This document shows positions 1 through 6,703 of a stretch of DNA of 10,817 bases, one piece after another. Each line of letters starts with the position of its first letter. Positions within the stretch are counted from its first letter, which is position 1. The notes below the pieces were generated by a model, which was not told where the DNA came from, did not search any database, and saw nothing but the letters and a program-made list of their open reading frames with translations. Source of the DNA: DATAQC01 sp046263055 (GTDB taxonomy: Bacteria; Actinomycetota; Acidimicrobiia; Acidimicrobiales; AC-14); assembly GCA_046263055.1 (NCBI GenBank), contig JBHELO010000138.1, positions 1 through 10,817 of the forward strand. The letters are read 5' to 3'. Position numbers and translations under genes: made by a program.

Positions 1-151
1 GCCCCCGACGCCGGGTAGCGGCCGCCGCCCGCCTCCGACCCCGCCCGGCTGCGCCGCCGACGGCCGCACCGGCTCCGTCGCCACCCCGGCCCCCGGCGGG
101 CAGCGGCCGTCGGCGCCCGCCGGTCCGTCCCGGCGGCTCGGAGCGGGCCGA

Positions 152-170
152 GGGGCCGCCGTGCGGCCCC
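152..170. promoter_or_regulatory. Perfect 8-bp inverted repeat abutting the pyruvate kinase -10 element
   Basis: GGGGCCGC (152-159) and GCGGCCCC (163-170) are perfect reverse complements around a 3-nt loop, CGT. The right arm ends one base before the -10 hexamer at 171. The repeat therefore lies in the promoter spacer, where a bound repressor or activator would affect polymerase. It could instead be the terminator hairpin of an upstream gene outside the window, but no T-tract follows. The rest of 1-151 is G/C-rich and shows no convincing gene. Confidence 0.4.
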
Positions 171-176
171 TACTGT
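171..176 (+). promoter_or_regulatory. -10 element of pyruvate kinase, leaderless type
   Basis: TACTGT fits the TANNNT pattern of actinobacterial housekeeping -10 elements. It ends 7 nt before the ATG at 184, so transcription should start at or within a base of that ATG. No Shine-Dalgarno sequence precedes the ATG, and no clear -35 element is visible. The same layout occurs at two other genes in the window (3108-3113 and 7714-7719), which strengthens the call. Confidence 0.5.
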
Positions 177-183
177 GCCGTCG

Positions 184-1629
184 ATGGGTCGTCGGACCAA
201 GATCGTGGCCACCATCGGGCCGGCGTCGGAGGCGCCGGGCGTGCTGGCTGCAATGCTGGCCTCGGGCATGGACGCCGCCCGGCTGTCCCTGGCCCACGGC
301 TCCCTGGACGAGGCCCTGGCCCGCCTGGCCCGGATCCGGGCCACCACCGAGGCGGCCGGCCGGCTGACCGCGGTGCTCGCCGACCTGCCGGGGCCCAAGG
401 TGCGGTTGGGCGCCTTCCCGCCCGGGGGCGTGCAGCTGGCCGACGGTTCGGTGGTGGACCTCGTGTCGGCCGCCGACGGTGAGGGCAGCGGGGACCGCCG
501 GCTCGTCGTCGACCACCCCGGCGCGGTGGCCGCCCTGCGGGAGGGCGACCGGGTGGCCCTGGGCGACGGCGCCGTCGAGTTGCACGTCACCGCCGCCGGG
601 GACGAGGTGGCCACCGCCGAGGTGGTGACCGGCGGCTGGGTGCAGGGCCGCCCGGGCGTGGCGCTCCCCGCCGACCGGCTGAACGTCGCGTCGCCCACTC
701 CCGACGACCTGCGCCTGCTGGCCGCCCTGGCCGACGCCGGCATCGACGCGGTGGCCATCTCCTTCGTGCGCTCGGCGGCCGACATCACCGCCGCCCGGGC
801 CGCCGTTGGCCCCGGCGGCCCCATGCTGGTGGCCAAGATCGAGACCCAGGAGGCGGTCGACGACCTGGAGGCCATCATCTCGGTGGCCGACGCCGTGATG
901 GTGGCCCGTGGGGACCTCGGTATCCGCTGCGCCCTGGAGGACGTCCCCCACTACCAGAAGCGCATCATCCGCACCGGGGTGGCCTTCGGGCGTCCGGTGA
1001 TCACCGCCACCCAGATGCTGGAGTCGATGGTGCGGGCCCCCGTGCCGACCCGGGCCGAGGTGAGCGACGTGGCCAACGCCGTGTTCGACGGCACCAGCGC
1101 CCTCATGCTGTCGGGCGAGACGGCGGTGGGCCACGACCCGGCGGGGGCGGTGGCCACCATGGCCCGGGTGGCGCTGCGGGCCGAGCGGGAGTTCGACTAC
1201 GAGCGGTGGGGGCGCAACCTCGGGCGCCAGCAGAGCGCCGAGGCCACCCGCGCCCCGGCGCCGACCCGGATCACCGCCGCCATCTCGGCGGCCGCCTGGC
1301 GGGCCGCCACCGACGCCGAGGTCACCGCCATCATCGCCTGCACGGAGAACGGGGCCACCGCCCGCGCCATCTCCCGGTTCCGGCCCACGGTGCCGGTTCT
1401 GGCGGCCACGCCGTCGTTGCGCACCGCTCGCCAGTTGTCGATGGCCTGGGGCATCACCGCCGTCCCGGTGGGCCGTCACGCCACCACCGACGACATCGTG
1501 TGGTTCTCGGTCCAGGCCGCCGCCCAGCAGGGGTTCGTACACCCCGGCGACACGGTGGCGGTGCTGGCCGGCTCACCCACCGACCCCGAGCCGGCCACCG
1601 ACACCTTGCGCCTGGTGCGCGTCCGCTGA
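184..1629 (+). CDS. pyk: Pyruvate kinase, predicted K+-independent type
   Basis: Transfers phosphate from phosphoenolpyruvate to ADP, giving pyruvate and ATP; it is a cytosolic glycolytic enzyme, usually a tetramer. The 481-aa product is full length. It opens with RRTKIVATIGPAS, carries the small B domain at about residues 70-165, and has the active-site stretch AKIETQEAVDD (catalytic Lys218, metal-binding Glu220), VARGDLG (metal-binding Asp244) and TATQMLESM (Thr276) followed by TRAEVSDVANAVFDGT and MLSGETA. The regulatory C domain runs from about residue 355 to the end. ATG at 184 is preferred over the in-frame GTG at 175 because the protein then starts as the family does and because the -10 element at 171-176 overlaps that GTG. 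Lys72 replaces the Glu of the K+-dependent enzymes (motif DLPGPKVRL), and the usual RLNFSHG loop reads RLSLAHG (33-39). The identification is secure; independence from K+ is inferred from family knowledge. Confidence 0.96.
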   Translation: MGRRTKIVATIGPASEAPGVLAAMLASGMDAARLSLAHGSLDEALARLARIRATTEAAGRLTAVLADLPGPKVRLGAFPPGGVQLADGSVVDLVSAADGEGSGDRRLVVDHPGAVAALREGDRVALGDGAVELHVTAAGDEVATAEVVTGGWVQGRPGVALPADRLNVASPTPDDLRLLAALADAGIDAVAISFVRSAADITAARAAVGPGGPMLVAKIETQEAVDDLEAIISVADAVMVARGDLGIRCALEDVPHYQKRIIRTGVAFGRPVITATQMLESMVRAPVPTRAEVSDVANAVFDGTSALMLSGETAVGHDPAGAVATMARVALRAEREFDYERWGRNLGRQQSAEATRAPAPTRITAAISAAAWRAATDAEVTAIIACTENGATARAISRFRPTVPVLAATPSLRTARQLSMAWGITAVPVGRHATTDDIVWFSVQAAAQQGFVHPGDTVAVLAGSPTDPEPATDTLRLVRVR

Positions 1630-1693
1630 GGTCGGCGGGGGACGGAGCGTGCCCCCGTGGTCACCGCAGCGGGCGGCGGCCACCTTTGGGGAA

Positions 1694-1716
1694 GGGCGCA
1701 CCGATCGGTGTCGCCC
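1694..1716. terminator. Hairpin between convergent genes, candidate bidirectional terminator
   Basis: GGGCG-CACC (1694-1702) pairs with GGTG-CGCCC (1707-1716, one bulged T at 1711) around a GATC loop; the core CACCGATCGGTG is a perfect 12-bp palindrome. It lies in the 124-bp gap between the stops of two converging genes, where a terminator serving both strands is expected. A weaker hairpin sits nearer the pyruvate kinase stop at 1636-1657 (CGGGGG/CCCCCG). Neither is followed by a T-tract on either strand, so the call rests on structure and position. Confidence 0.4.
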
Positions 1717-1753
1717 CGGCCGTCGGCGTCGGCCGGGATCCGACCGCACCCGG

Positions 1754-3016
1754 TCAGCGGGCGCCGGCCATGGGCGGGGGCGGAGCGGCCGGATCGGGCG
1801 GAACGCGGGCGCCGGCGTCGGGGGGAGCCCCGTCCGACGGACCGGGCCCGGCCGCCGCCTCGAGCCTCGGCGCCCGGCGGTCGGGCGGGCAGGGGCCCTG
1901 GTGGCGGACCCGCTCGGCCCACTCCCGGGGCCGCTCGGCCTCGCCGGCCGCCCGCTCGGCCACCTCGGCCAGGCTTTCGGCCGGCGTCGGCGACCGCCGG
2001 CGCAGCGACAGGTAGGACACCGCTCCCACGGGGATCGGCAGCCAGAAGTTGACCAGCCGCCAGGCCGCCACCCCCAGCAGGGCCACGCCCCGGGGGCTGC
2101 CGAAACCCACGAGGGTGGGGATGAGCACGCCCTCCACGATGCCGAGGCCTCCGGGGGTGATGGGGATGGCGGCCAGGACGTTGGCCAGGCCGTAGGCCAC
2201 CAGGATCCCGTCCACCGGCGTGCGGTGGCCGAAGGCGGCCAGGAACACCCACAGCGACGCCAGGTCGAGCAGCCAGTTGGTGGCCGCCCAGCCGGTGGCC
2301 CGGGCCAGCAGCGCCCGGTCGGCCCCCAGCGAGCGCAGGCGGGCCGCCAACTGGTGGACGAGGCGGTGGGCCGCCTCCTCCTCCACCACCGGCAGGTGGC
2401 GGGCCACCGCCCGCAGCACGGTGACGGTGCGCTCCTCGCCCTTGGTGAGAGACAGGACGGCGGCCGCGAAGGCGGCCAGGAGCAGCGCTCCCACCGCGGC
2501 GGCCGCCGCGTAGAGCGGGTTGAACCCCCGGCCCGGGATGGAGACCAGCAGCCCGACCCACAGGAGGAGGTTGAGGACGATGGCCGAGCCCAGGCCCTGG
2601 GCGGCGAGGGCGAAGCCGGCGTCGGGACCGCTCACCCCCGACCGGACGAGCAGGTCATAGCCGAGGCCGGTGCCGGCCGCCGCGCCGCCCGGCACCACGT
2701 GGCTCAGGGCGAGGGTCGAGAGCTGGATGCGGGAGACGGTGGCCAGGCGGGGGCGGCCCTGCCGGGGGAGGAGGGACCGGGTGAGCTGGGCATAGGCGGC
2801 CAGGGACGCCGCCTCCAGGAACAGCCCGGCGACGACCCACGCCACGCGGATCCGCCCCAGGAGGTGGAGGGCGGCCCGGGTACCGGCCAGCTGGGGGAGC
2901 ACCAGGTACTCCACCACCAGCAGCAGAGCCAGCAGGGAGACCACGCGGCGCACACGCCGACCAGTGCTGGAGCCCCGGCGGGCGGGACCGCTCTCGGGGG
3001 GCGCGTCGGTGCCCAC
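1754..3016 (-). CDS. Flippase-like / LPG-synthase-type transmembrane protein (UPF0104, YbhN family)
   Basis: A polytopic inner-membrane protein of about 420 aa. After a short basic N-terminus, hydrophobic segments begin near residue 25 and recur through about residue 335. Family-like signatures are SHVVPGG at 105-111, NWLLDLASLW in the middle, and PITPGGLGIVEG with its ITPGG at 286-290. The last 80 or so residues are hydrophilic, rich in Pro, Ala, Arg and Glu, and probably cytoplasmic. Members resemble the membrane part of lysylphosphatidylglycerol synthase; the aminoacyl-transferase part is absent, so lipid or lipid-linked precursor transport is more likely than lipid modification, but the substrate is unknown. 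GTG at 3016 is chosen because AGAAGGA lies 5 nt upstream of it; the ATG two codons earlier (3022) would leave that sequence no spacer. It is transcribed convergently with pyruvate kinase and divergently from the LuxR regulator. Confidence 0.85.
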   Translation of the reverse strand: MGTDAPPESGPARRGSSTGRRVRRVVSLLALLLVVEYLVLPQLAGTRAALHLLGRIRVAWVVAGLFLEAASLAAYAQLTRSLLPRQGRPRLATVSRIQLSTLALSHVVPGGAAAGTGLGYDLLVRSGVSGPDAGFALAAQGLGSAIVLNLLLWVGLLVSIPGRGFNPLYAAAAAVGALLLAAFAAAVLSLTKGEERTVTVLRAVARHLPVVEEEAAHRLVHQLAARLRSLGADRALLARATGWAATNWLLDLASLWVFLAAFGHRTPVDGILVAYGLANVLAAIPITPGGLGIVEGVLIPTLVGFGSPRGVALLGVAAWRLVNFWLPIPVGAVSYLSLRRRSPTPAESLAEVAERAAGEAERPREWAERVRHQGPCPPDRRAPRLEAAAGPGPSDGAPPDAGARVPPDPAAPPPPMAGAR

Positions 3017-3027
3017 GCCCATCCTTC
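3017..3027 (-). promoter_or_regulatory. Shine-Dalgarno sequence that decides the membrane-protein start
   Basis: On the minus strand the sequence reads AGAAGGA, then TGGGC, then GTG. This gives a 5-nt spacer to the GTG at 3016. The ATG at 3022 falls inside or against the same motif. An alternative reading is a weak -10 (TAGAAG) 7 nt before the GTG, which would make it leaderless from the same codon. Both readings favour 3016. Confidence 0.4.
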
Positions 3028-3107
3028 TACCCCGTCGGGGCCGCCTCCCGACGCCACCCGGTGCGAGCGGCGCGAAAACAGGGGGGCCGGGGCCGCCGGG
3101 CGCGGAC

Positions 3108-3113
3108 GATAAT
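3108..3113 (+). promoter_or_regulatory. -10 element of the LuxR regulator, leaderless type
   Basis: GATAAT matches the consensus TATAAT at five of six positions and stands out in very G/C-rich sequence. It ends 6 nt before the GTG at 3120, placing the expected transcription start at that codon. The 6-nt spacer is all C, so there is no Shine-Dalgarno sequence. This promoter decides the start of the regulator against the longer reading from 2964. No clear -35 element was found. Confidence 0.6.
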
Positions 3114-3119
3114 CCCCCC

Positions 3120-6100
3120 GTGGCAGCACTGGCGTCGAGTCCCGAGTTCGTGGGGCGCGCCGCCGAGCTCGCCGGCCTGGAGGCGGCGCTCGGGCGGGCC
3201 ACCGCGGGCCGGGCGGCGGCGGTGGTGGTGGGAGGCGAGAGCGGGGTGGGCAAGACCCGCCTGGTGGCCGAGCTCTGCGGCCTGGCCCGGGCCCGGGGGG
3301 CCATCGAGGCGGTGGGCGGGTGCGTGGACCTCGGCGAGGGTGGGCTGCCGTACTGGCCGGTGGTGGACGCCTTCCGCAGCCTGGCGCGCCGCCTGGGGCC
3401 GGACGCGGCCGACGACCTTCTGGGCGACCGCCGCGCCGACCTGGCCCTCCTGCTGCCCGACCTCGCCGCGGCCGCCCCCGGCGGCGCCCGGGGCTTCGAC
3501 GGCCCGACCGCCCAGACCCGGCTGTTCGAGGGCGTCCTACGGGTGCTCGACCACCTGGGCCGGCGGGCCCCGGTGGTGCTCGTGCTGGAGGACCTCCACT
3601 GGGCCGACCGGTCCACCCGCGACCTGCTGTCGTTCCTGCTGGCCAACCTGCGGGAGCAGCGGGTGCTCCTGGTGGCCACCTACCGCAGCGACGCGGTGTT
3701 CGGTGGCCACCACCTCCAGCCCCTCCTGGCCGAGCTGCGCCGCAACCGCCGGGCCGAGCTGGTGGACGTCCTCCGGTTCACGCGGGAGGAGCTGGGAGCA
3801 CAGTTGGCCGCCATCCTGGGCGAGGAGCCCCGCCCCGAGCTGGCGGACGCCATCTGGTCCCGTTCGGACGGAAACGCCTTCTTCGCCGAGGAACTGGTGG
3901 CGGCCGCCGTCGACAGCGGTACCGGTGACCTGCCCCCCAGCCTGCGCCAGATCCTCCTGGCCCGGGTGGACGGCCTGTCGGCGGAAGCGCAGGACGTCCT
4001 GCGACTGGTGGCGGCCGGCGGCCCCCGCGTTCCCCACGCCCTCCTGGCCGCCAGCGCCCCCGACGGCGACGACCGCCTGCTGCTCGCCCTGCGGGAGTGC
4101 GTGGACCACCAGGTCCTCCTCGCCCACCGCGACACGGGCGACTACACCTTTCGCCACGCCCTGATGCGGGACGTCGTCTACGGCGAGCTGCTCCCCGGCG
4201 AGCGGTCCCGGTTCCACGCCGCCTACGGGCGGGCGGTGGCCGCCGATCCCGGCCTGCTGCCGGGGTCCGCGGAGGCGGCCCTGGCCCATCACTGGCACCA
4301 GGCGGGCGACGCCGGCCGGGCGCTGCCGGCGGCGGTGGCGGCTGCGGGGGCGGCCGAGCGGGTGTACGGCTTCGCCGAGTCCCAGCGCCACTACGAGCGG
4401 GCCCTGGAGCTGTGGGAGCGGGTGGCCGACGCCGAGGCCCGGGCCGGGCTCGACCGCCTGGGCCTGTACGAGCGGGCCGCGGAGGCGGCCAACCTGGCCG
4501 GTGACCACCGCCGGGCGGTGGCGCTGGCCCGGGCCGCCCTGAGCGCCGGGGAGGCGGTGGAGCCGCTGCGGGCCGCCCTCCTGCACGAGCGCCTGGGGGC
4601 CTACCTTTGGGCCGGGGGCGAGAGCGAAGCCGCCCTCGGCGCCTATGACGAGGCCGCCCGCCTCGTGCCCCCCGACGAGCCGACCGCCGAGCGGGCCCGG
4701 GTGGTGGCCGCCCAGGCCCAGGCACTGATGCTGGCCGGCCGGTACCGGGAGTCCCGCCAGCGGGCCGAGGAGGCCCTGGACGTGGCCCGCCGGGCCTCGG
4801 CCCGTGCCGAGGAGGGCCACGTGCTGGCCACCCTCGGGTTCGACCTCGCCTTCCTTGGCCATCCCAGTGCCGGAGTGAGCCTGCTGGAGGAGGCCCGGGC
4901 CATCGCCGAGGAGGTTGGGACGCCCGACGACGTCGGTCGGGCCTGGCTCAACCTGGCCGAGCTGCTGTCCGGTCCCCTCAACCGCCTGCACACCGCCGCC
5001 GAGGTGGCGGAGCAGGGTGTGGAGCGGGCCCGGCGCCTGGGCCTGGAGCGCTCCTACGGCGTGTCGCTGCAGGCCATCGCCGGCAACACCCTGTTCCGGC
5101 TCGGGCGCTGGGCCGAGGCGGACCGCTTCCTCGACGACGCCCTGCGGTGCCACCCGGGCGGGGCGGCGGCCATCGACCTCCACCTGGCCCGGGCCAAGCT
5201 GTCGGTGGGCCGGGGGGAGGTGGCGGCGGCGCGCGCCGACCTTGCGGTCCTCGAGGAGCTCATCGCCCACGCCATCGACGCCCGCTACGCGGCACCGCTG
5301 CTGACCCTGCGGGCCGGACTGGCCCTGTGGGAGGGCGAGGTGGACGACGCCCGGAGGGCGGTGGCCACCGGGCTGGCAGGCCTGGCCCACAGCGACGACA
5401 CGTGGTTCCTGCCCCCCCTGGTGTGGCACGGGCTGCGGGCCGAGGCCGATCGGGCGGAGACGGCTCGGGCCCTTCGGGCCACGACCGAGGCCGACCACGC
5501 CCGGGCCGAGGGGGCCGCCCTCCTGGCTCGCGTCCAGCGCCTGGCCGAGCAGTCGGCCGACGCCGCCCGGCCGGTGCGCCAGGCGATGGCCGCCTACCTG
5601 GCCCTCTGCCGGGCCGAGTGGTCCCGGGTGGAGGCGATCAGCTCCCCCCAGGCGTGGGGGGTGGCCGCCGCCCGATGGGACGAGCTGGGCCAGCCCTACC
5701 CCGGCGCCTACGCTCGCTACCGCCAGGCCGAGGCCCTGCTCGGGCGGCGGGCCCGCTCCCCGGAGGCGACGGCCGCCTTGCAGTCCGCCCACCGGGTGGC
5801 CACCGACCTGGGGGCGGCGCCCTTCCGCCGCCAGATCGAGGAGCTGGCGGTCCGGGGCCGCGTCCCCCTCGATCCGCCCCCCGCCCCGGCGGCCGAGATC
5901 GGGCCCTGTGCCGCCGTCCCGGCCCCTTCGTCGCCCTCGTCGCCCCCGTCGACGCCCTCGACGACGCTCTCGACGAACCACGGCTACCCGACGCCCGCCC
6001 CAGGCGGGGGCCACCCGTCGCCCGCCCCCGGCGGCGGCCACCCGGACGACGCCTCCGCCTCCCGGTCGGGAGCGGCCGCCGGTGGCGTGCTGGCCGAACT

Positions 6101-6296
6101 GACCCCGCGGGAGCGGGACGTCCTGGTGCTGGTGGCCGAGGGGCGCAGCAACCGGGAGGTGGCGGCCGCCCTGTTCATCAGCGAGAAGACGGCCAGCGTC
6201 CACGTCTCCCACATCCTGGCCAAGCTCGGCGTCCAGAGCCGGGTGCAGGCCAGCGCGGTGGCTCACCGCCTGGGCGCGGTCCGCCCCGGGGGCTGA
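3120..6296 (+). CDS. LAL-type LuxR transcriptional regulator with AAA ATPase and helical-repeat domains
   Basis: A large cytosolic regulator of 1058 aa, the usual size of the LAL (large ATP-binding LuxR) family. The N-terminus has the typical EFVGRAAEL entry, then Walker A GGESGVGKT (38-46) and Walker B VLVLEDLHWAD ending near residue 163 (Glu157-Asp158). Residues of about 420-930 are alpha-helical, Ala/Arg/Glu-rich and TPR-like, the usual signal- or partner-binding part. A Pro/Ser/Thr/Gly-rich linker (about 925-990) contains two tandem copies of PAPGGGHP. The LuxR helix-turn-helix spans about 994-1050 (LTPRERDVLVLVAEG, SNREVAAALFISEKTASVHVSHIL). Such proteins activate transcription after ATP and ligand binding; the ligand here is unknown. 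GTG at 3120 is chosen because the -10 element lies 6 nt before it and residues before it look noncoding and overlap the divergent gene. Its targets could include the neighbouring sigma locus, but that is only inference. Confidence 0.9.
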   Translation: MAALASSPEFVGRAAELAGLEAALGRATAGRAAAVVVGGESGVGKTRLVAELCGLARARGAIEAVGGCVDLGEGGLPYWPVVDAFRSLARRLGPDAADDLLGDRRADLALLLPDLAAAAPGGARGFDGPTAQTRLFEGVLRVLDHLGRRAPVVLVLEDLHWADRSTRDLLSFLLANLREQRVLLVATYRSDAVFGGHHLQPLLAELRRNRRAELVDVLRFTREELGAQLAAILGEEPRPELADAIWSRSDGNAFFAEELVAAAVDSGTGDLPPSLRQILLARVDGLSAEAQDVLRLVAAGGPRVPHALLAASAPDGDDRLLLALRECVDHQVLLAHRDTGDYTFRHALMRDVVYGELLPGERSRFHAAYGRAVAADPGLLPGSAEAALAHHWHQAGDAGRALPAAVAAAGAAERVYGFAESQRHYERALELWERVADAEARAGLDRLGLYERAAEAANLAGDHRRAVALARAALSAGEAVEPLRAALLHERLGAYLWAGGESEAALGAYDEAARLVPPDEPTAERARVVAAQAQALMLAGRYRESRQRAEEALDVARRASARAEEGHVLATLGFDLAFLGHPSAGVSLLEEARAIAEEVGTPDDVGRAWLNLAELLSGPLNRLHTAAEVAEQGVERARRLGLERSYGVSLQAIAGNTLFRLGRWAEADRFLDDALRCHPGGAAAIDLHLARAKLSVGRGEVAAARADLAVLEELIAHAIDARYAAPLLTLRAGLALWEGEVDDARRAVATGLAGLAHSDDTWFLPPLVWHGLRAEADRAETARALRATTEADHARAEGAALLARVQRLAEQSADAARPVRQAMAAYLALCRAEWSRVEAISSPQAWGVAAARWDELGQPYPGAYARYRQAEALLGRRARSPEATAALQSAHRVATDLGAAPFRRQIEELAVRGRVPLDPPPAPAAEIGPCAAVPAPSSPSSPPSTPSTTLSTNHGYPTPAPGGGHPSPAPGGGHPDDASASRSGAAAGGVLAELTPRERDVLVLVAEGRSNREVAAALFISEKTASVHVSHILAKLGVQSRVQASAVAHRLGAVRPGG
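5991..6044 (+). repeat. Two tandem 27-bp units inside the LuxR linker
   Basis: Units 5991-6017 and 6018-6044 encode TPAPGGGHP and SPAPGGGHP. They sit in a low-complexity linker between the helical repeats and the DNA-binding domain. The DNA of the two copies differs at several positions although the protein is nearly identical, so the duplication is not very recent or has been kept by selection on the peptide. Confidence 0.75.
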
Positions 6297-6309
6297 GCGC
6301 CGGCGCGGG

Positions 6310-6343
6310 CCGTCCCGACGGGACGGGGTCGGGCCGCCGGCCC
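6310..6343 (+). terminator. Two tandem GC-rich hairpins after the LuxR regulator gene
   Basis: CCGTCCC (6310-6316) and GGGACGG (6320-6326) form a perfect 7-bp stem with a GAC loop, starting 14 nt after the regulator's stop. A second stem, GGGCC (6331-6335) with GGCCC (6339-6343), follows directly. There is no T-tract, as is often the case for terminators in very GC-rich actinobacteria. Position and perfect pairing are the evidence. Confidence 0.5.
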
Positions 6344-6357
6344 GGGCGGTGACGGAC

Positions 6358-6418
6358 ATAAGGCGCTTCCGGCGGGAAGCCCCGGAAATAAGGCACCCCC
6401 GGGCCGCGAATAGGGCAC
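6358..6418 (+). repeat. Three spaced copies of ATARGGCRC, candidate operator array
   Basis: ATAAGGCGC (6358-6366), ATAAGGCAC (6388-6396) and ATAGGGCAC (6410-6418) lie in the same orientation, with starts 30 and 22 bp apart. These are close to three and two turns of the helix, so a bound protein would face the same side. Between copies one and two is a perfect inverted repeat, GCTTCC/GGAAGC (6365-6380, 4-nt loop). After copy three, GGGCA and TGCCC (6413-6424) form another short inverted repeat. The array lies 60-135 bp before the small ORF and upstream of the sigma gene, so it probably controls that unit. The binding protein is unknown. Confidence 0.45.
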
Positions 6419-6492
6419 ATGCCCGATGGCGGGCGGTGGGCGCCACGCGACGCTCCTCGGCGTAGACACCGCTTCGATCCGGGGGGATCCCG

Positions 6493-6651
6493 ATGACCGA
6501 CCTGCTCGACCGCGCCGCACCGCCTGCCGGCGACGGGACCCGACCGCGGCCGGGCCCCTGTCGCCCCGGACCGGCCGCCACCCGGACCTACGAGCGCGCC
6601 CTCGACAGCGTGGTGGGCGTTGCGGGCCGCGACGTGCTTGCCCACCTGTGA
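6493..6651 (+). CDS. Small hypothetical protein (52 aa) upstream of the sigma factor
   Basis: I do not recognise this protein. The ATG follows a G-rich Shine-Dalgarno sequence (GGGGGGAT at 6481-6488, 4-nt spacer). About 86% of its codons end in G or C, better than the competing overlapping frame, which is Arg-rich. The product starts MTDLLDRAAP, passes through a Pro/Gly/Arg-rich stretch, and ends in a likely helix (TYERALDSVVGVAGRDVLAHL without its first residue is the last 20). It has no signal peptide, membrane segment or zinc-binding motif; its single Cys is residue 23. It ends 52 nt before the sigma-factor start on the same strand, so the two may be cotranscribed. It could be a small regulator of the sigma factor, a leader ORF, or a chance reading frame. 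Confidence 0.45.
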   Translation: MTDLLDRAAPPAGDGTRPRPGPCRPGPAATRTYERALDSVVGVAGRDVLAHL

Positions 6652-6690
6652 GCAGAACGGCCACCCGACGACCTGGCACGACACCACCTA

Positions 6691-6697
6691 GGGGGAG
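6691..6697 (+). promoter_or_regulatory. Shine-Dalgarno sequence of the sigma factor
   Basis: GGGGGAG lies 6 nt before the ATG at 6704. It supports that start over the in-frame ATG at 6713. It also shows that this gene is translated from a leadered message, unlike the pyruvate kinase, LuxR regulator and putA genes. Confidence 0.6.
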
Positions 6698-6703
6698 ACA
6701 GAC

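Noticed and set aside
1..160. Possible 3' end of an upstream gene (in-frame TAG at 16-18) or an upstream minus-strand gene start
   Set aside because: Only five codons precede the TAG, and every frame here is Pro/Arg/Gly-rich with no recognisable sequence.
2964..3119. In-frame N-terminal extension of the LuxR regulator from an ATG at 2964
   Set aside because: The 52 extra residues are Pro/Gly/Arg-rich, overlap the start of the divergent membrane-protein gene, and precede a strong -10 element placed 6 nt before the GTG at 3120.
3023..3679. Minus-strand extension of the membrane-protein frame up to 3679
   Set aside because: The residues are Ser/Arg/Pro-rich shadow sequence antisense to the ATPase domain of the LuxR regulator; family-like sequence begins only after 3022.
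6384..6412. ECF-type promoter (GGAA-like -35) for autoregulation by the sigma factor
   Set aside because: A GGAA occurs at 6384-6387, but no CGTC-like -10 element lies at the expected 16-17 bp distance.
6419..6496. 25-codon ORF whose stop overlaps the start of the 52-aa ORF (ATGA)
   Set aside because: There is no Shine-Dalgarno sequence before its ATG and the product is Arg-rich and featureless. The overlap is noted, but the call is too weak without comparative data.
3537..6581. Long open frame (about 1000 codons) antisense to the LuxR regulator
   Set aside because: A mirror of the real gene caused by high G/C content: Gly/Pro/Val/Gln-rich with no domain. The plus strand carries clear Walker and LuxR motifs.
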